Translations under genes and position numbers: made by a program
The notes under the pieces: generated by a model
Seen by the model: the letters and a program-made list of their open reading frames with translations, nothing else
What the model was told of the DNA's origin: nothing
Database searches by the model: none
Shown: positions 1-10,139 of the stretch, one piece after another
Layout of the letters: each line of letters opens with the position of its first letter
Numbering within the stretch: position 1 is the first letter of the stretch
From: Stereum hirsutum FP-91666 SS1
Lineage: Eukaryota > Basidiomycota > Agaricomycetes > Russulales > Stereaceae
Assembly: GCF_000264905.1 (NCBI RefSeq)
Contig: NW_006763146.1
Location: 124,988-188,987, forward strand
Length of the DNA: 64,000 nt
Reading direction: 5' to 3'

Positions 1-193
1 CAACGATGTGGTCGATCGGAGACAAGGATGGGCTTGTGGTTGCTAAAGAGGTTTATTCGTACCTGTTGAATAGGTCAGATAGGGGAAACGGGAAGGAAGC
101 GTACGCGCTACATCAGGCGGTGGCGACTCTCAGAAACAATGTTGGTGAGGAGGCCTTCGTGAAGTGCTTCCGTTCGTCCATTTCGGCGCTTGA
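1..193 (+). CDS. 3' end of a CHAT-domain protein, frameshifted near its C terminus
   Basis: The gene enters from the left edge. The frame holding the ATG at 6 reads as the end of a fungal CHAT domain (caspase-HetF-associated protease-like), usually found behind TPR repeats: MWSIGDKDG near the start, then ALHQAVATLRNNVGEEAFVK. In this family, as I recall it, the protein then ends with W-x-PF-(I/V)-H-F/L-G. Here the frame after VK at 164 runs into unrelated residues and stops at 203. Shifting by one base at 166/167 restores L-P-F-V-H-F-G-A and a TGA at 191-193, so one base appears to be missing. This may be a recent inactivating mutation or a sequencing error. Nothing upstream is visible, so domain order and function cannot be judged. 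CHAT proteins are thought to be peptidases or signalling modules; that is family knowledge. Confidence 0.7.
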
Positions 194-800
194 GCCCGTG
201 TAGGTAATCTGCGAAATGGGTCAGCGTGGTATTGAGATGTATCGTGTATAGTCCAAAGTGATAATTCGACAGCTTCGTTATCGCTGAGCGGGAGTTAGGT
301 TTGAGTCCCACATAGCGGACGGAAATCCTTCGAGGAGTCGAACACAGCATGCAAGTCAAGAGGGTACACATTGAGGATACGCACTGTGGTAAAGGGATGT
401 GGTTCATAGTGTGCCGGTTCTAGAGAGAGACTAGAGCAAGGCGGAAGGTGGGAGGACACATCATGATTCGGAGTCGTCCATTCCGATCCGGAGCCTACAG
501 ACCAATGAAAGTCCTCTAGAAGAGACGAAGGATTCGAGATGCTTTTATCTGATTCACTTGAGATGAATTTGGATACCTAACTTGTAGAGGTGCTTGATTC
601 TGTCGACAAGATTGAGATACAGACTTGCAGGTGACAGTAGGTGAAGGTTTGGACTGGTTTGGATCGAGAGCTACACACGGCCCGCCACACTGACATGGGT
701 TAGGGGTTTATTACGCCACACGAGATCGTCAAATTGATTTTTGGCCCTTTTGCTCTTGACTTCGTACCATCCCGCCCAATTCTCTACCCTTCGTGTGGCC
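194..800. other. intergenic, no gene seen
   Basis: Short frames on both strands only. It holds the 3' flank of the CHAT gene and the 5' flank of the next gene. I see no repeat or RNA gene. Confidence 0.5.
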
Positions 801-2297
801 ATGGCAAAGACGAAGCGAAAAACCAAACGCACATCCAAGCTACAAGCTCCGAGTATTCCAAACGATGGACCCTTTTGCCTTCCTGAGCCCGCTGACGAGT
901 CACTAGTATCGAAAGGCATCCTCCCCGTCGAACTCACCCACTCGATAATCGCCCAGGCTCTCGGAAATTACTATACCAATCTTATTCTCTACGAAGGGAA
1001 TAACATCACTGAAAATGGAGAGCCAGATGTGCCATTCACCCTTTTGCACGCGTCGAAGTTGTTCAGGACGGAAACGATCAGGTTAATGGGATATCTGTTT
1101 GCAGGGTCGAGGGAGATCATCGACACTCGTAACGGGTGAGTCGCTCTCTCTTCTTTCCCTAGTTTTCCATCCGAACCTCTCTAGATAGAATCGTACACCT
1201 CAAAACATACTACACCTGGCTCCACCGCCTCCGCCATCTCCACTTCGTCGCCCACAACTACCCCTTCTCAACCTTCAACTCTCTCTCCAACTCCTACGAA
1301 TCCCACGACAAAACAGACGAACCGACAAAAGGTCTCGGTCTGTTTGACCTCTGGCAGAACTTCCTCGATAACACGGCTCTCGAACGTCAGCTGTTGACGG
1401 AGCAGTGTAAAGTCTCCGTGCCGCTTTCGAGGCCGATCGAGATGGAGGATATCAGGAGAGTGTGGATGGGCGTGGTCGTGGAGGAGAGGATGGTTAAAAG
1501 TGTGGAGGCGATACCAGGGTTTGTGCGGAGGGTTGGAGAGGAAGGAGGTACGGGCGTAGGGTTGTGGGCTGTGCTTGTCGGGAGGATCGTGAGGGCGAGT
1601 CGGTGGAAAGGATTGAAGTTTCTCAAAAGTGCGTCTCGTTTGTGTTTGCTTGTTGCTGATACAGTGCTCTTACGATCATATTATCCGCAGTGGTGATGGT
1701 CAAGGGCATAGTGATGATCGTAGAGAGGATCATCAACGGCGTTCGCGCAGGAACAATGAACGATGTACGTCAATACATCTCGTATTCCTCTTTCCATATC
1801 AGTTCTCTCATCCCGCGCCTTCAATCTAGCTTTCATGTACACTCCCGGCCATTTCCCTCGACCGCCAACGCCGAAAATACGACTCAACGTCCGTCCAGAA
1901 CGTCTCATACGTGTTCCCCGGGATGGTAATGTCTGACGTATCCGACCTCGGAGAGCTGGAGCTCTTCGTGACGGGCTTCACAGCGGTCATGGTCGAGTTA
2001 CAGGTTCGTACAACCTTTTTACAATATTCCCTCCTTCCCTCCGCCCACGCAAATCTGTTGACTCTCGTTGCTTACTATGATCGTAACGCCGACCGGATTG
2101 CTTCCTATCCTCGTACGATATATGCGCTACGATCCGATCACCTCACATCTCCCCTTTTCCAGATACTTGGAGCGAACGGTGACCCTTTCCATCTCAAGAT
2201 GGCCGAACGATGCAGACGCTGGCTAGGAACTTTATTCAGCGAAGAGGAGAGGATCTGTCGAGGACTAGGCGATCAGACGAGAGAGGAGGCCATCTGA
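801..2297 (+). CDS. hypothetical protein, five-exon family, copy 1 (385 aa)
   Basis: Exons 801-1135, 1189-1628, 1691-1764, 1830-2003 and 2163-2297 give 385 residues. The model is supported by a paralogue on the opposite strand (10140-11662) with the same intron positions and phases, and exons 3 and 5 of identical length (74 and 135 nt). The start MAKTK aligns with MEKTK of the paralogue, so the upstream in-frame Met at 741 was not used. Both copies have a basic N terminus, then GILP(V/I)ELTHS(V/I)IA, ALGNYYT and F-R-x-ETIRLMGYLF, and end with KMAERCRRW and RGLGD. The LPxEL start faintly recalls an F-box-like fold, but I do not recognise the family and assign no function. No signal peptide or membrane segment is evident. 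Confidence 0.8.
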
Positions 2298-3305
2298 GCA
2301 TTCATTTATTGAGCAGGTCGCGGTCTTGGTGAGAGGTCAGTTTGGACGCAGTACTAGGAATGATAGCTGATAGAGAACGATCGTTGATGTAGCGGTGGCA
2401 AGCGCCGCTGCTTCGAGTAACAAAGTAAACCCAGGCTCGGTGGGTCCTCTTCTGTATCACACATCTCGGATTGATTACTGACGCTCTGATTTGGCGACCA
2501 CGACCGTTTGTATAGGATGCATGTGTTACAAAATTAACTAAAGTTGTACCCGTTCATGGACGAACGTCCGGATAACGTTGCCCAGCATCTCCTCATCTTG
2601 GACGTTGTCGAGCCTCTCGTTGAACCAAAACAAAATGCCCCCCGAGCATTTGCCACTACCAGTTTCTGTTTAGTCTCCTGCCAGCTCTGGCGTGTGGCTC
2701 CGGCAGTACCTGCGCTCCTCGATACTTATGCTCGTTTCATGAATAGAGCATTCCCTGTCTTTCCTGCTGCTCCCGGACTTCATGGCTCCATATATGCCCA
2801 CTCCTGTTGATCTCAGTCCTACCAGCCTCAGTAGGATTTTCGTCTCTGGTCTACGTTTCTCGATCCCAGGACTTGTGGCGGCGACGCTTACCAACGACCT
2901 CTGACCCTGTGGAATTTTGAGTTTAATCATCTATACTGCTCTGCATTCAGTAGAGCAGAACCGCACCGTCACAGTATAGCCTCCAGGGCTGATCCGAGTT
3001 TGGCTCCCTAAGACGAGGCTTACAGACCACTGAGCGCCATCACAGCTCAAGCTTCATTCTGTGGTATACATACGGAGCGAGCACACTCACAGGTCCCCAT
3101 TTGTGTCGGTCTCCGTGCTCGCACTTGCATCGCTGGGGCTTTAGCAAGTGCACGTTCGATGTACACAGTATGCGATTCAGTCCTTTACGGTATGGTTCAG
3201 GTCTTCACGGTATGACCGCAGTTTCTTTTGCCCTTCGAGATTAAACTATTATATTGCTTCTGACACGGCCATCTTGCCCAATTTCCAGCGCTTTCTTTAC
3301 TTGAT

Positions 3306-3620
3306 GAAGTCGGACGGTGTGCCTGTGCTGTCAGTGTTAGGCCTTTAGGCTTGCCGCCCCAGGAACATGGTCGCACATCACACGTACCCTGTCCCTTTGA
3401 TCTCCGTCTGACTACAAATGGCTGAACCTTGTGTTCTGACCAGTTACCAGTAGAGGCCACGTTCGAATGTAGCCATTCGGTTTTGTGGCTGGGAATGTAT
3501 GGCATTCCTGTCAAGTTTACTTATTCGCTATCGAAACATAGGCTCGAAGTTCGACCCCTTTCTTTGCTCCGTGGCGAGCCATGGCCGTTGTCGTAACGAT
3601 CACGCGAAGTCTATCTGGCT
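3306..3620. repeat. diverged tandem duplicate block, copy 1
   Basis: Matches 4671-4975 in the same orientation, with clear anchors at both ends: a CGGACGGTGTGC...GTAGGCC-like start and a CCCTTTCTTTGCTCCG...GGCCGTTGTCGT end. The middle is diverged. It precedes SSP1, and copy 2 precedes an SSP1-like exon relic, so the duplication seems to have included the gene. Confidence 0.6.
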
Positions 3621-4064
3621 TTGTACTTTGCGCATTGTCGGCTATTACCTCGCGACAATCTCTGCATCAGCTCTGATTCCCTCTACACTTCGCATCGAGC
3701 TCTAGTCCCTCCTTCCTTCGAGCTTACGAACTACAGCACTCGTCTCGAACAATGCTACCAACTACTGCGCTTTAGCCGTTTCTTTTTCTTCGCCCCCGAC
3801 TACCCAAAGCGAGGTCTGATCTCTGTAAAGAGGTACAGCTGTTTCACCTGTCGATCACTATTCAATGACCCTTCCAGTACTGTATTAATTTAGTCCCTCA
3901 GGCACTCTAACGGAGTCTTCCCGGTCGGTAAATTGATACAACTTCATCATATGCCAAGTCAAACGCACGACATCGAGTGTCAAATCGCCGACCGCTACGT
4001 TTCACCTCGACGCCGGCCGTCTTTTCAATGACCTATACCGCCCTGTACTCTGAGTACAGTCGAG

Positions 4065-4070
4065 TATAAA
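4065..4070 (+). promoter_or_regulatory. TATA box of SSP1
   Basis: TATAAA lies 94 bases before the ATG at 4159. Similar boxes lie 60-100 bases before the starts of the other four SSP paralogues. Confidence 0.5.
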
Positions 4071-4158
4071 GCCGCACCTCTGACATTGTAGTAATAACCA
4101 AGGCTCACCACCTTTTTACACCTTCAGACTACACTCACCCTTCGCAACTAGTAATACG

Positions 4159-4544
4159 ATGCAACTCCCTCTTCTCCTCAGCACCGTTGCGTCTGTCCTT
4201 CTTCTCGCCTCGACGACGAATGGACAGAATATCACGCCTGCTGCTAGTACGTCCCCATCCCTCTTTCCTATTCAGGCCGATCTGAGGAGAACCGGAAACC
4301 CTGAATAATCAATCTAGTCGAGGCCTGCGTTGGCCACGCCGAAGGTTCCGTCTGTTCCTACTCGCCTTGCGGAGATGGTCCAGGGCCGCACTGTGAAGTA
4401 ATTGTGGAAGGCCGTATGTTCACCTTCATTTTTTTCCTCGTTAGACATATGGATGATGATACCTAACGTCTTTCTTTCGGGTCTTTAGACTGCGAGTACT
4501 CTAACAACGGGACCTTCTACTGCGATCCGGCGTTGGAGTCTTGA
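4159..4544 (+). CDS. small secreted cysteine-rich protein SSP1 (79 aa)
   Basis: Exons 4159-4246, 4318-4413 and 4489-4544, with both introns in phase 1. The first exon encodes a signal peptide (MQLPLLLSTVASVLLLASTTNG). The mature part has six cysteines in the order C-x8-C-x4-C-x7-C-x7-C-x9-C. Two glycines sit at fixed places between the first two cysteines (C-x-G-x3-G-x2-C), and the last pair is spaced by CEYSNNGTFYC. Four other genes in the window (7462, 8724 minus, 13446 minus, 15221) share this pattern and the exon phases, which makes the model firm. I do not recognise the family. A secreted effector-like or structural peptide is possible, but that is inference from size, signal peptide and cysteines only. 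Confidence 0.85.
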
Positions 4545-4670
4545 ATGGCTAGGTCCTGATGTGGTGTATACATTAAAATTCTTGATATTTAATAGTCTCT
4601 TCTTGCCCCACTTCAATCCTTTCATGCGAGGAATTCAAATGTCCCCATGCGTGCACTGGTGTCACTCTCA

Positions 4671-4975
4671 ATGGATTCGGACGGTGTGCTTGTACTGTCG
4701 GTGGTAGGCCCTTAAGATTGCCGCTCCTAACACCACACACTGCGGGCGCTCTGTCCTGGCTCCAGTTTCAGTGATATGTACGCGATCAAAGGCTGTCGCA
4801 AGGCGTACAGACCGCACATCAATGGACCTTGCTCTGAAAGCTTACAACGTCACGTTCGAATGCAGCCGTTTAGCTTGGGTGCGGGAAATAATGGCCAATG
4901 TCCGATTATATGACCTTCCCTTTCTTTGCTCCGAGGTAAAATGCGGCCGTTGTCGTGTCATTTATGTTATTTAGA
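4671..4975. repeat. diverged tandem duplicate block, copy 2
   Basis: Counterpart of 3306-3620, lying between SSP1 and the exon relic at 5150. Confidence 0.6.
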
Positions 4976-5149
4976 ATGCCGCTGATAGCCTGGAGAGGAG
5001 CGTCTATCAAATGTCTTCTCTGCACCTAAACTGGTTCGGAACAACCTTGGGCCAATGATTGAGTGAGTCAAAGAGCCCCACTCCGTTTTGCACCACGGAG
5101 TCTACCAGACGAGTTCCTGGGTCCACGGATTATTAATGATAGGATGCCG

Positions 5150-5203
5150 TACTCATCATGCGGGGATGGTACAGAATTAAATTACGAGGTAATCGTGGAA
5201 GAC
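5150..5203 (+). pseudogene. relic of SSP exon 2
   Basis: The stretch aligns with SSP1 exon 2 from TACTCxxCxTGCGG to the donor and translates as YSSCGDGTELNYEVIVED, against YSPCGDGPGPHCEVIVEG in SSP1. The fourth cysteine has become Tyr. The surrounding frame is closed, and I find no matching signal-peptide exon or last exon. It sits behind the second copy of the duplicated block. Confidence 0.65.
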
Positions 5204-5715
5204 CGTGCATCCACTCTGGAACTCCCCTCCCCAATCTACGCTTCACGCAAACCTTAACGTGTCCTCCTATTGCACATCAGTCAACCTCTCGAATGCGACC
5301 CCTCGAGCTATTTCTGCGCCGTCCTGTGTCTTGCCTGTGTCTCTCCTCCGCCTTTGTCAATGACTACCTCTCTGTTGGCTTTCCAATTATTGAACATATG
5401 ATACGACTTCCCTCGATACTGCTGAACATGCTTTTCTGTTTCCTTGACACGTGTCTTGGTCATAAACGGAACGGCCAGGTACACCTATTCTACGAAATAC
5501 ACAATCATGCTTTCATACGTAAGTCAAACATTCGTCTCCTCGGCCTCACAACGTCGGACGATGACCAGAACCGTGTTATTCCACGACGCCAAACTGCATC
5601 CATGGCTCAGTATGTCCATTGTGCTATTCATAGTTTCAGACGCTGGTAGTTGGATCATGTCATTAGCCTTGCTCAAAGTTCGCATATTGAGGCCTCGCAT
5701 ATGAGGCTCGTAAAT

Positions 5716-5821
5716 GAGCTCGATATGAGCTCGATATGAGCTGAGCTGCCCCATTAGGCAGAAACTGTTCGGCAAAGCCTCTTGGCTGTGCTGGAGCTCA
5801 TATCAAACTCATATCGAGCTC
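5716..5821. repeat. inverted-repeat cluster of GAGCTCGATATGAGCTC type
   Basis: A left arm at 5716-5742 and a right arm at 5794-5821 are nearly reverse complementary, so the stretch can fold into a hairpin with a loop of about 50 bases. Further GAGCTCATAT and CTCGATATGAGC units continue to about 5860. It resembles a decayed MITE or satellite seed. No target duplication was found. Confidence 0.5.
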
Positions 5822-6208
5822 ATATACGAGCTCATATACAGCGTTTATGAGGGCTCGATATGAGCACTCTGAACAAGGCTATTCTCTATCCCTCTCCTTG
5901 ATCGTCGGGCGGTAGAGCCCGTTATATTCTCCCTTGTACGGGCAGTCTATTCCGTTTTGTAACACAATAATAGAGTGCACACATCCACATGGATTGCGTG
6001 AGTCATCAAACGCACATATTGACGCCCTCTTTCTATATAATTTAGGGCAGTGGAGCTCTAACTTGACGAGGACATTGCCTACTGTTCATACGCATCTTGG
6101 ACGTATCTTTGTGCTTCGAAAACAAGGTATGGTGCTCATTTTTTACTCTCCCTTCCGTCATATTAAAACAAGTATTGTCATCATCACAATTAGACCTATA
6201 CTGCAACC

Positions 6209-6565
6209 ATGAAACTCTCCGTCTTCTCATTGCTGTCCTTAACAATCATCTCCACCAGGAGCGCGTCCGCTGCCTATTTCGACCAATACTCTAGCACAGA
6301 CTGCACCGGCACCGTCGTCCAGACCAGCTCTCTCAATCCCGGCCAGAATCAGTGCTACGAGCAGCTTGGTAGCGCCGCCTCGTTGTTTGTGAGCACGGAC
6401 GCCTTTCCTTGCACTTTCACGCTCTTCACAGACTCGGATGGACCGGATGGATGCAACTTTGGGAGTTTGACCGGGGTCCTCAATAATACTGCGAATGCGC
6501 AGGGATGTATAAACTTTTATGGGACGGGAGAGTTTATCCTGGGTGTTTGTGGAAGTGCGTCATGA
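6209..6565 (+). CDS. secreted cysteine-containing protein, single exon (118 aa)
   Basis: An uninterrupted frame with a clear signal peptide (MKLSVFSLLSLTIISTRSASA) and a mature part of about 97 residues containing six cysteines, none of them adjacent. It ends in GVCGSAS. The cysteine spacing differs from the SSP family, and the gene lacks introns, so I treat it as unrelated. It is too short and polar for a hydrolase and lacks the CC doublets of hydrophobins. Function unknown. It sits in the middle of the SSP cluster, which suggests a shared secreted-protein neighbourhood but not shared ancestry. Confidence 0.7.
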   Translation: MKLSVFSLLSLTIISTRSASAAYFDQYSSTDCTGTVVQTSSLNPGQNQCYEQLGSAASLFVSTDAFPCTFTLFTDSDGPDGCNFGSLTGVLNNTANAQGCINFYGTGEFILGVCGSAS

Positions 6566-7461
6566 ATGCATGTAGGGTGCGATGGCACCAGGTGTCTCGA
6601 GAGCGAAGCAGGTCGGAACTTTCAACTCACTGGATTTTGAGCCTTAACCGTTGAAGCTGACTATGAGGTGGATTCCAGGTCATACAATCCCAAGTGGTCC
6701 TTATTACGGCGAAGAATAACAATATTTTGTCATGGTTTCCAGATGAGTTGTGTGATCCATATTCCTTCCCGTTGCGTGACGTGCATTCAGCCAGAGAGGT
6801 CTGTAAAACTCGTCGGGCTACCACCACTCTGACCGCAGTGTCTCTCTAAACCTCATCTATCCTTTATGTATGTGCAGTGTATGTCAACCATCTTTTCATC
6901 TCCACTTGCAGACGGTCAGGGGTACATCATGCCCGTGTGCGTCTATCAAGCCTTTTGTCCCGACCGGTCTTTGGTCTTACGTTCGTAGCGTTATGTCAGT
7001 AGTCCAGAAATCACCACTAGGCATATGATCTGGCCGTTCTCAACTCAATGTAACCACTACGGCGTTTCGGCCCTTCCAAGGCTCACTTGACTGTGATACA
7101 TACTCGGGGACAGGTCACTCTGATAGCGTCCGTAGCGCCCTTGCCTTAATCTTTAAATCGTTACGAATAGAGTTACAGTCTTCCGTGCTCCATGCGGAAT
7201 AGTATATGGGATATGAGGAACTACAGTAGACACGTACAGGCGAAGACATGCAGACGTCACCCTACCATCCACCACGGCCTCTAATGGCCTCCACCAAATC
7301 CATGGGAACCTCAAAAGCGTGCATGTCAGTTTTTTTATGGACCAGCTCTTACGAGGGAAAGGTATAAATACCTCTGGACCTCAGTCTTTTCTTTTTGTGA
7401 CCAAGTCTGAGGTATCGGCGTCCTCACCTCTGTCCCGCTCCAACATCCTCAGTATAAGAAT
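6566..7461. other. intergenic, nothing recognised apart from the SSP2 promoter
   Basis: No frame with coding character. It ends with a TATA box at 7363-7370. Confidence 0.5.
7363..7370 (+). promoter_or_regulatory. TATA box of SSP2
   Basis: TATAAATA lies 99 bases before the ATG at 7462, close to the spacing seen for SSP1. Confidence 0.5.
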
Positions 7462-7866
7462 ATGCGATTCTTAAACATCGTCTCCGGGTTTGCCTCGTTC
7501 GTCCTGCTCTTCGTAGTCACAACTGCTCAGAGCACCGTAGGTCCCGATACCCCCGGCGCCAGTACGTCTCATCTCCATCATATCCCTCTTCTCCCGCCTA
7601 CCCTTGGATCAATCCTTATTGTCCTTCATCTTCAGCTGCTGCATGTGCTGGCCGTCCCACTGGAATTGAGTGCGCTTATTGTCCATGCTGCGCCACAGAC
7701 GGAGGTTCAACGACCGATGTTATAATCGGGTGTACGATTGCTTTTTCTTCTTTATGAGACGAGGGACCGCTCACCGAGATCCTCTCCTTGGATAGATTGC
7801 GTGGAGTCGAACGATGGTGTATTATATTGTGACAACGGTATTACACCTGGGAAGTATCCTTGTTAG
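7462..7866 (+). CDS. small secreted cysteine-rich protein SSP2 (88 aa)
   Basis: Exons 7462-7561, 7636-7731 and 7796-7866, both introns in phase 1 as in the other SSP genes. The signal peptide is MRFLNIVSGFASFVLLFVV followed by TTAQ. The family core is present: C-A-G-R-P-T-G-I-E-C, then CPCC, then C-x9-C ending in VLYC. This copy departs from the others: it lacks the cysteine just before the IGYC segment, has a CC doublet, and carries a C-terminal extension ending in a seventh-position Cys (GKYPC). Its disulphide pattern is therefore probably rearranged. Function unknown. Confidence 0.8.
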
Positions 7867-8263
7867 CTGGAGTGTGCGAAATAGGGGAAGGAAAGCTGCC
7901 AAGAAAAATAAAGTCGCCTTATATCATAATGCTATGTATTTGTGCACAAAAGAAATCCAGACATCTGGAGTTTGTCCTTATGACCAGTGTGTCAGCACGT
8001 TTGTGCTTTGGTGAAATGTACGTGGTGGCTCTTGAACGACCGCAAGCGCCTTAAGCGTCTTAAGCGTCTGGAGAGTGTATGCTGAAAGCGATGGGCCACC
8101 CACGACGCCACTCGATTCGTGAAAGGGCCAACGCTGCGAGAGGTCACACGAAAAGGCCACACCCTCGACGAATAATATTCGGTGGAATAATTCTCTCGTA
8201 TCTCACATCGGAAAACAATACACTCATAATAAGAGATCCTACGAAAATGCAGGACTGCCTGCT
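7867..8263. other. intergenic between convergent SSP2 and SSP3
   Basis: Tail-to-tail spacer. No gene, repeat or clear terminator seen. Confidence 0.5.
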
Positions 8264-8724
8264 TCACGAGTCCACCTCGGTATCGCAGTACAATCCGCCC
8301 GAGGACGCAGTCTCGCAATCTATAATCAAACCAACAAAACAACGTGCCGTGTCAGTATCTTCGTCCACTTTTACACCCATCGACTTCGAAAGATGAGTGC
8401 TCATATATGCTAAGGAAATTCCGAGCGACGTACGTCCGTCAAGAATGAGGCAAGACTCGACTGTCCCGGTACCTGGACAGGTGGAGATAGCGTAAAATTG
8501 ACAGAAGTCGCCTTGCTGGTGGCCAACGCAGGCTTCGGCTGAAAAGTCATTCCATTGATAGACAATTAGTGAATCACCAAAGAAGGAGAAACAATGGGTG
8601 GAGCTGGTTCGGGAAAAGAAAACGTACTGGCGTTGTGGCCAATCCCGGAGAACGGGGATGCGTTGCTCATCGACACGAAAAGGACGAGGGACGCGAGAGC
8701 GGAGAGGGCGTTGAATAACTGCAT
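8264..8724 (-). CDS. small secreted cysteine-rich protein SSP3 (85 aa)
   Basis: On the minus strand, exons 8724-8628, 8538-8434 and 8319-8264 (phase 1, phase 1). The signal peptide is MQLFNALSALASLVLFVSMSNA. The mature core follows the family: CVGHQQGDFC, then a third and fourth Cys, GHC, and C-x9-C ending GLYC. SSP1 and SSP3 share CVGH in exon 2, so they are likely the closest pair. A TATA-like TATAAAA lies at 8789-8783, about 60 bases upstream. Function unknown. Confidence 0.8.
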
Positions 8725-8782
8725 TTCGATTACGAATGACAAGCTCGAAAGCTGAAGGGATATGAGCTTATAAAGTAGAAGG

Positions 8783-8789
8783 TTTTATA
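8783..8789 (-). promoter_or_regulatory. TATA box of SSP3
   Basis: TATAAAA on the minus strand, about 60 bases before the start at 8724. Confidence 0.4.
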
Positions 8790-9632
8790 CCGCTCCGCTC
8801 ATCTCCAGACACGCCGGGCGGCAAACCGAATATAAGTTATCATTGTCTAAGCACGTTCAATTGTCAGATCGTCATGCGTTGAATCGCGCCCACCTGTGCC
8901 CAGCATTTCGGCATGGGTAGATATTTAGAGAATGAACGTGTCGGTACTCCGGCACCGTGCATAGAATGCAAGTTGAATTTAAAGATAAAACCATGGGGCT
9001 GCGAGTCGACCAAGTCGCAGCCCACATACAATCGTAGTGTATTGCCGCTGAAGCCATACAGAGGCTGTGACGCAGAATGTCGAGGCAGTACGATCCCGTG
9101 AAACACCTCCCGAAAAAGGCATCGAGTACACGTAGATACACTCTAGGACGGGCAATCCATCAGAGAGGATACGGAAATTGCGACGTTATCCTCGGTCGAC
9201 CTAGCCACCATACTAAGATCAAAGCGATGGCGTATCATTTTGCATATAGCGCTCCAGACGAACCGTGAGGGCAAGAACAAACCAAGTCCACAAGGGCTAG
9301 TAGAGGAGCGGACGTACATCTACGCCGAAGTACGCTTTAGCCTTTAGCAGAGAGCAGTTTCGATGCTGAGACGAGAGTGATGACTGGGCCGTGGCCCGAC
9401 TCCATGGAGAGGCGGATCTTGGATCACGGTTACATGACGTGGCGCTCCGAGATTTCAATTCACGGGCTATGCCACACTTGTGGAATGATCGCAGCGCAGA
9501 GCGAGCCGTCGTTGTGACTCGCGAAGGACTACATACCGTCCGCAACACAGACCATACGAGCACGAGCCTGAAGCTAGGAACCATGCGGATCCACTGAGGG
9601 GCACATATCCCACAAGGCTCAGTACACGTCAA

Positions 9633-9901
9633 TAGATGTTATCTGCAGCCTGAAAAACGGGAGGTTCTGTGAGCTTCAGATCGGCTACTTTGCAGGTCGC
9701 AAACTTCAATTTTCAAGTAATATTTCGCTTCCAACCCTCGGTAAGTGCCAGACGCAGGCCAAAGGAGGGTGATCAGCCAATCACAGCCGGCCTACATATT
9801 CCCCTTCAAAATGAAAATTCACTTGGAATTCTCGCTTTTACATTTCGTTTGCATCACCTTGCAACCCAAAAGTCCACTTTTCAGGCTGCAGATAACATCT
9901 A
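9633..9901. mobile_element. Tc1/mariner-like MITE, TA target duplication
   Basis: The element reads TAGATGTTATCTGCAG at the left and its exact reverse complement at the right. The inverted repeats match over about 24 bases including the TA. If the outermost TA is the duplicated target, the element itself is 9635-9899 (265 bp). It encodes no transposase, so it would need one in trans. TA duplication and short TIRs point to the Tc1/mariner superfamily; the assignment is inference. Confidence 0.7.
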
Positions 9902-10139
9902 ATGCCGAAAGAGTTCGCAATGACACCATTTGTCGGCCTTCAGGTATAACGAGGGAGCGAAAATACCAGGCTAGCATCGTATGCACTATACTGACGCACT
10001 GGTATCAGTAATCAGGAATGACGACGGAGAAAGATGCGAGAAATAAAACACCGACGACGAAAACTCGAGCGCCACCGCCACACCACCTTCAGCCCACTCC
10101 AAAAGCCCTGCTTACTCCTCTAAAGCTTTGCGTCGAGAT

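Larger units (their letters stand above)
2298..4158. other. intergenic with half of a duplicated block and the SSP1 promoter
   Basis: No convincing gene. The stretch from about 3306 to 3620 recurs at 4671-4975 (separate entry). The last 100 bases hold a TATA box ahead of the secreted-protein gene at 4159. Confidence 0.5.
4545..6208. other. intergenic with duplicated block, exon relic and hairpin repeat
   Basis: Holds the second duplicate block (4671-4975), an SSP1 exon-2 relic (5150-5203), a cluster of inverted repeats around 5716-5821 and the promoter of the next gene. No intact gene. Confidence 0.5.
8725..10139. other. intergenic with a TA-flanked MITE
   Basis: No convincing gene. A MITE occupies 9633-9901 (separate entry). 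Confidence 0.5.

Noticed and set aside
5158..5649. 163-codon plus-strand frame near the SSP relic
   Set aside because: It overlaps the exon relic in another frame and shows no coding features.
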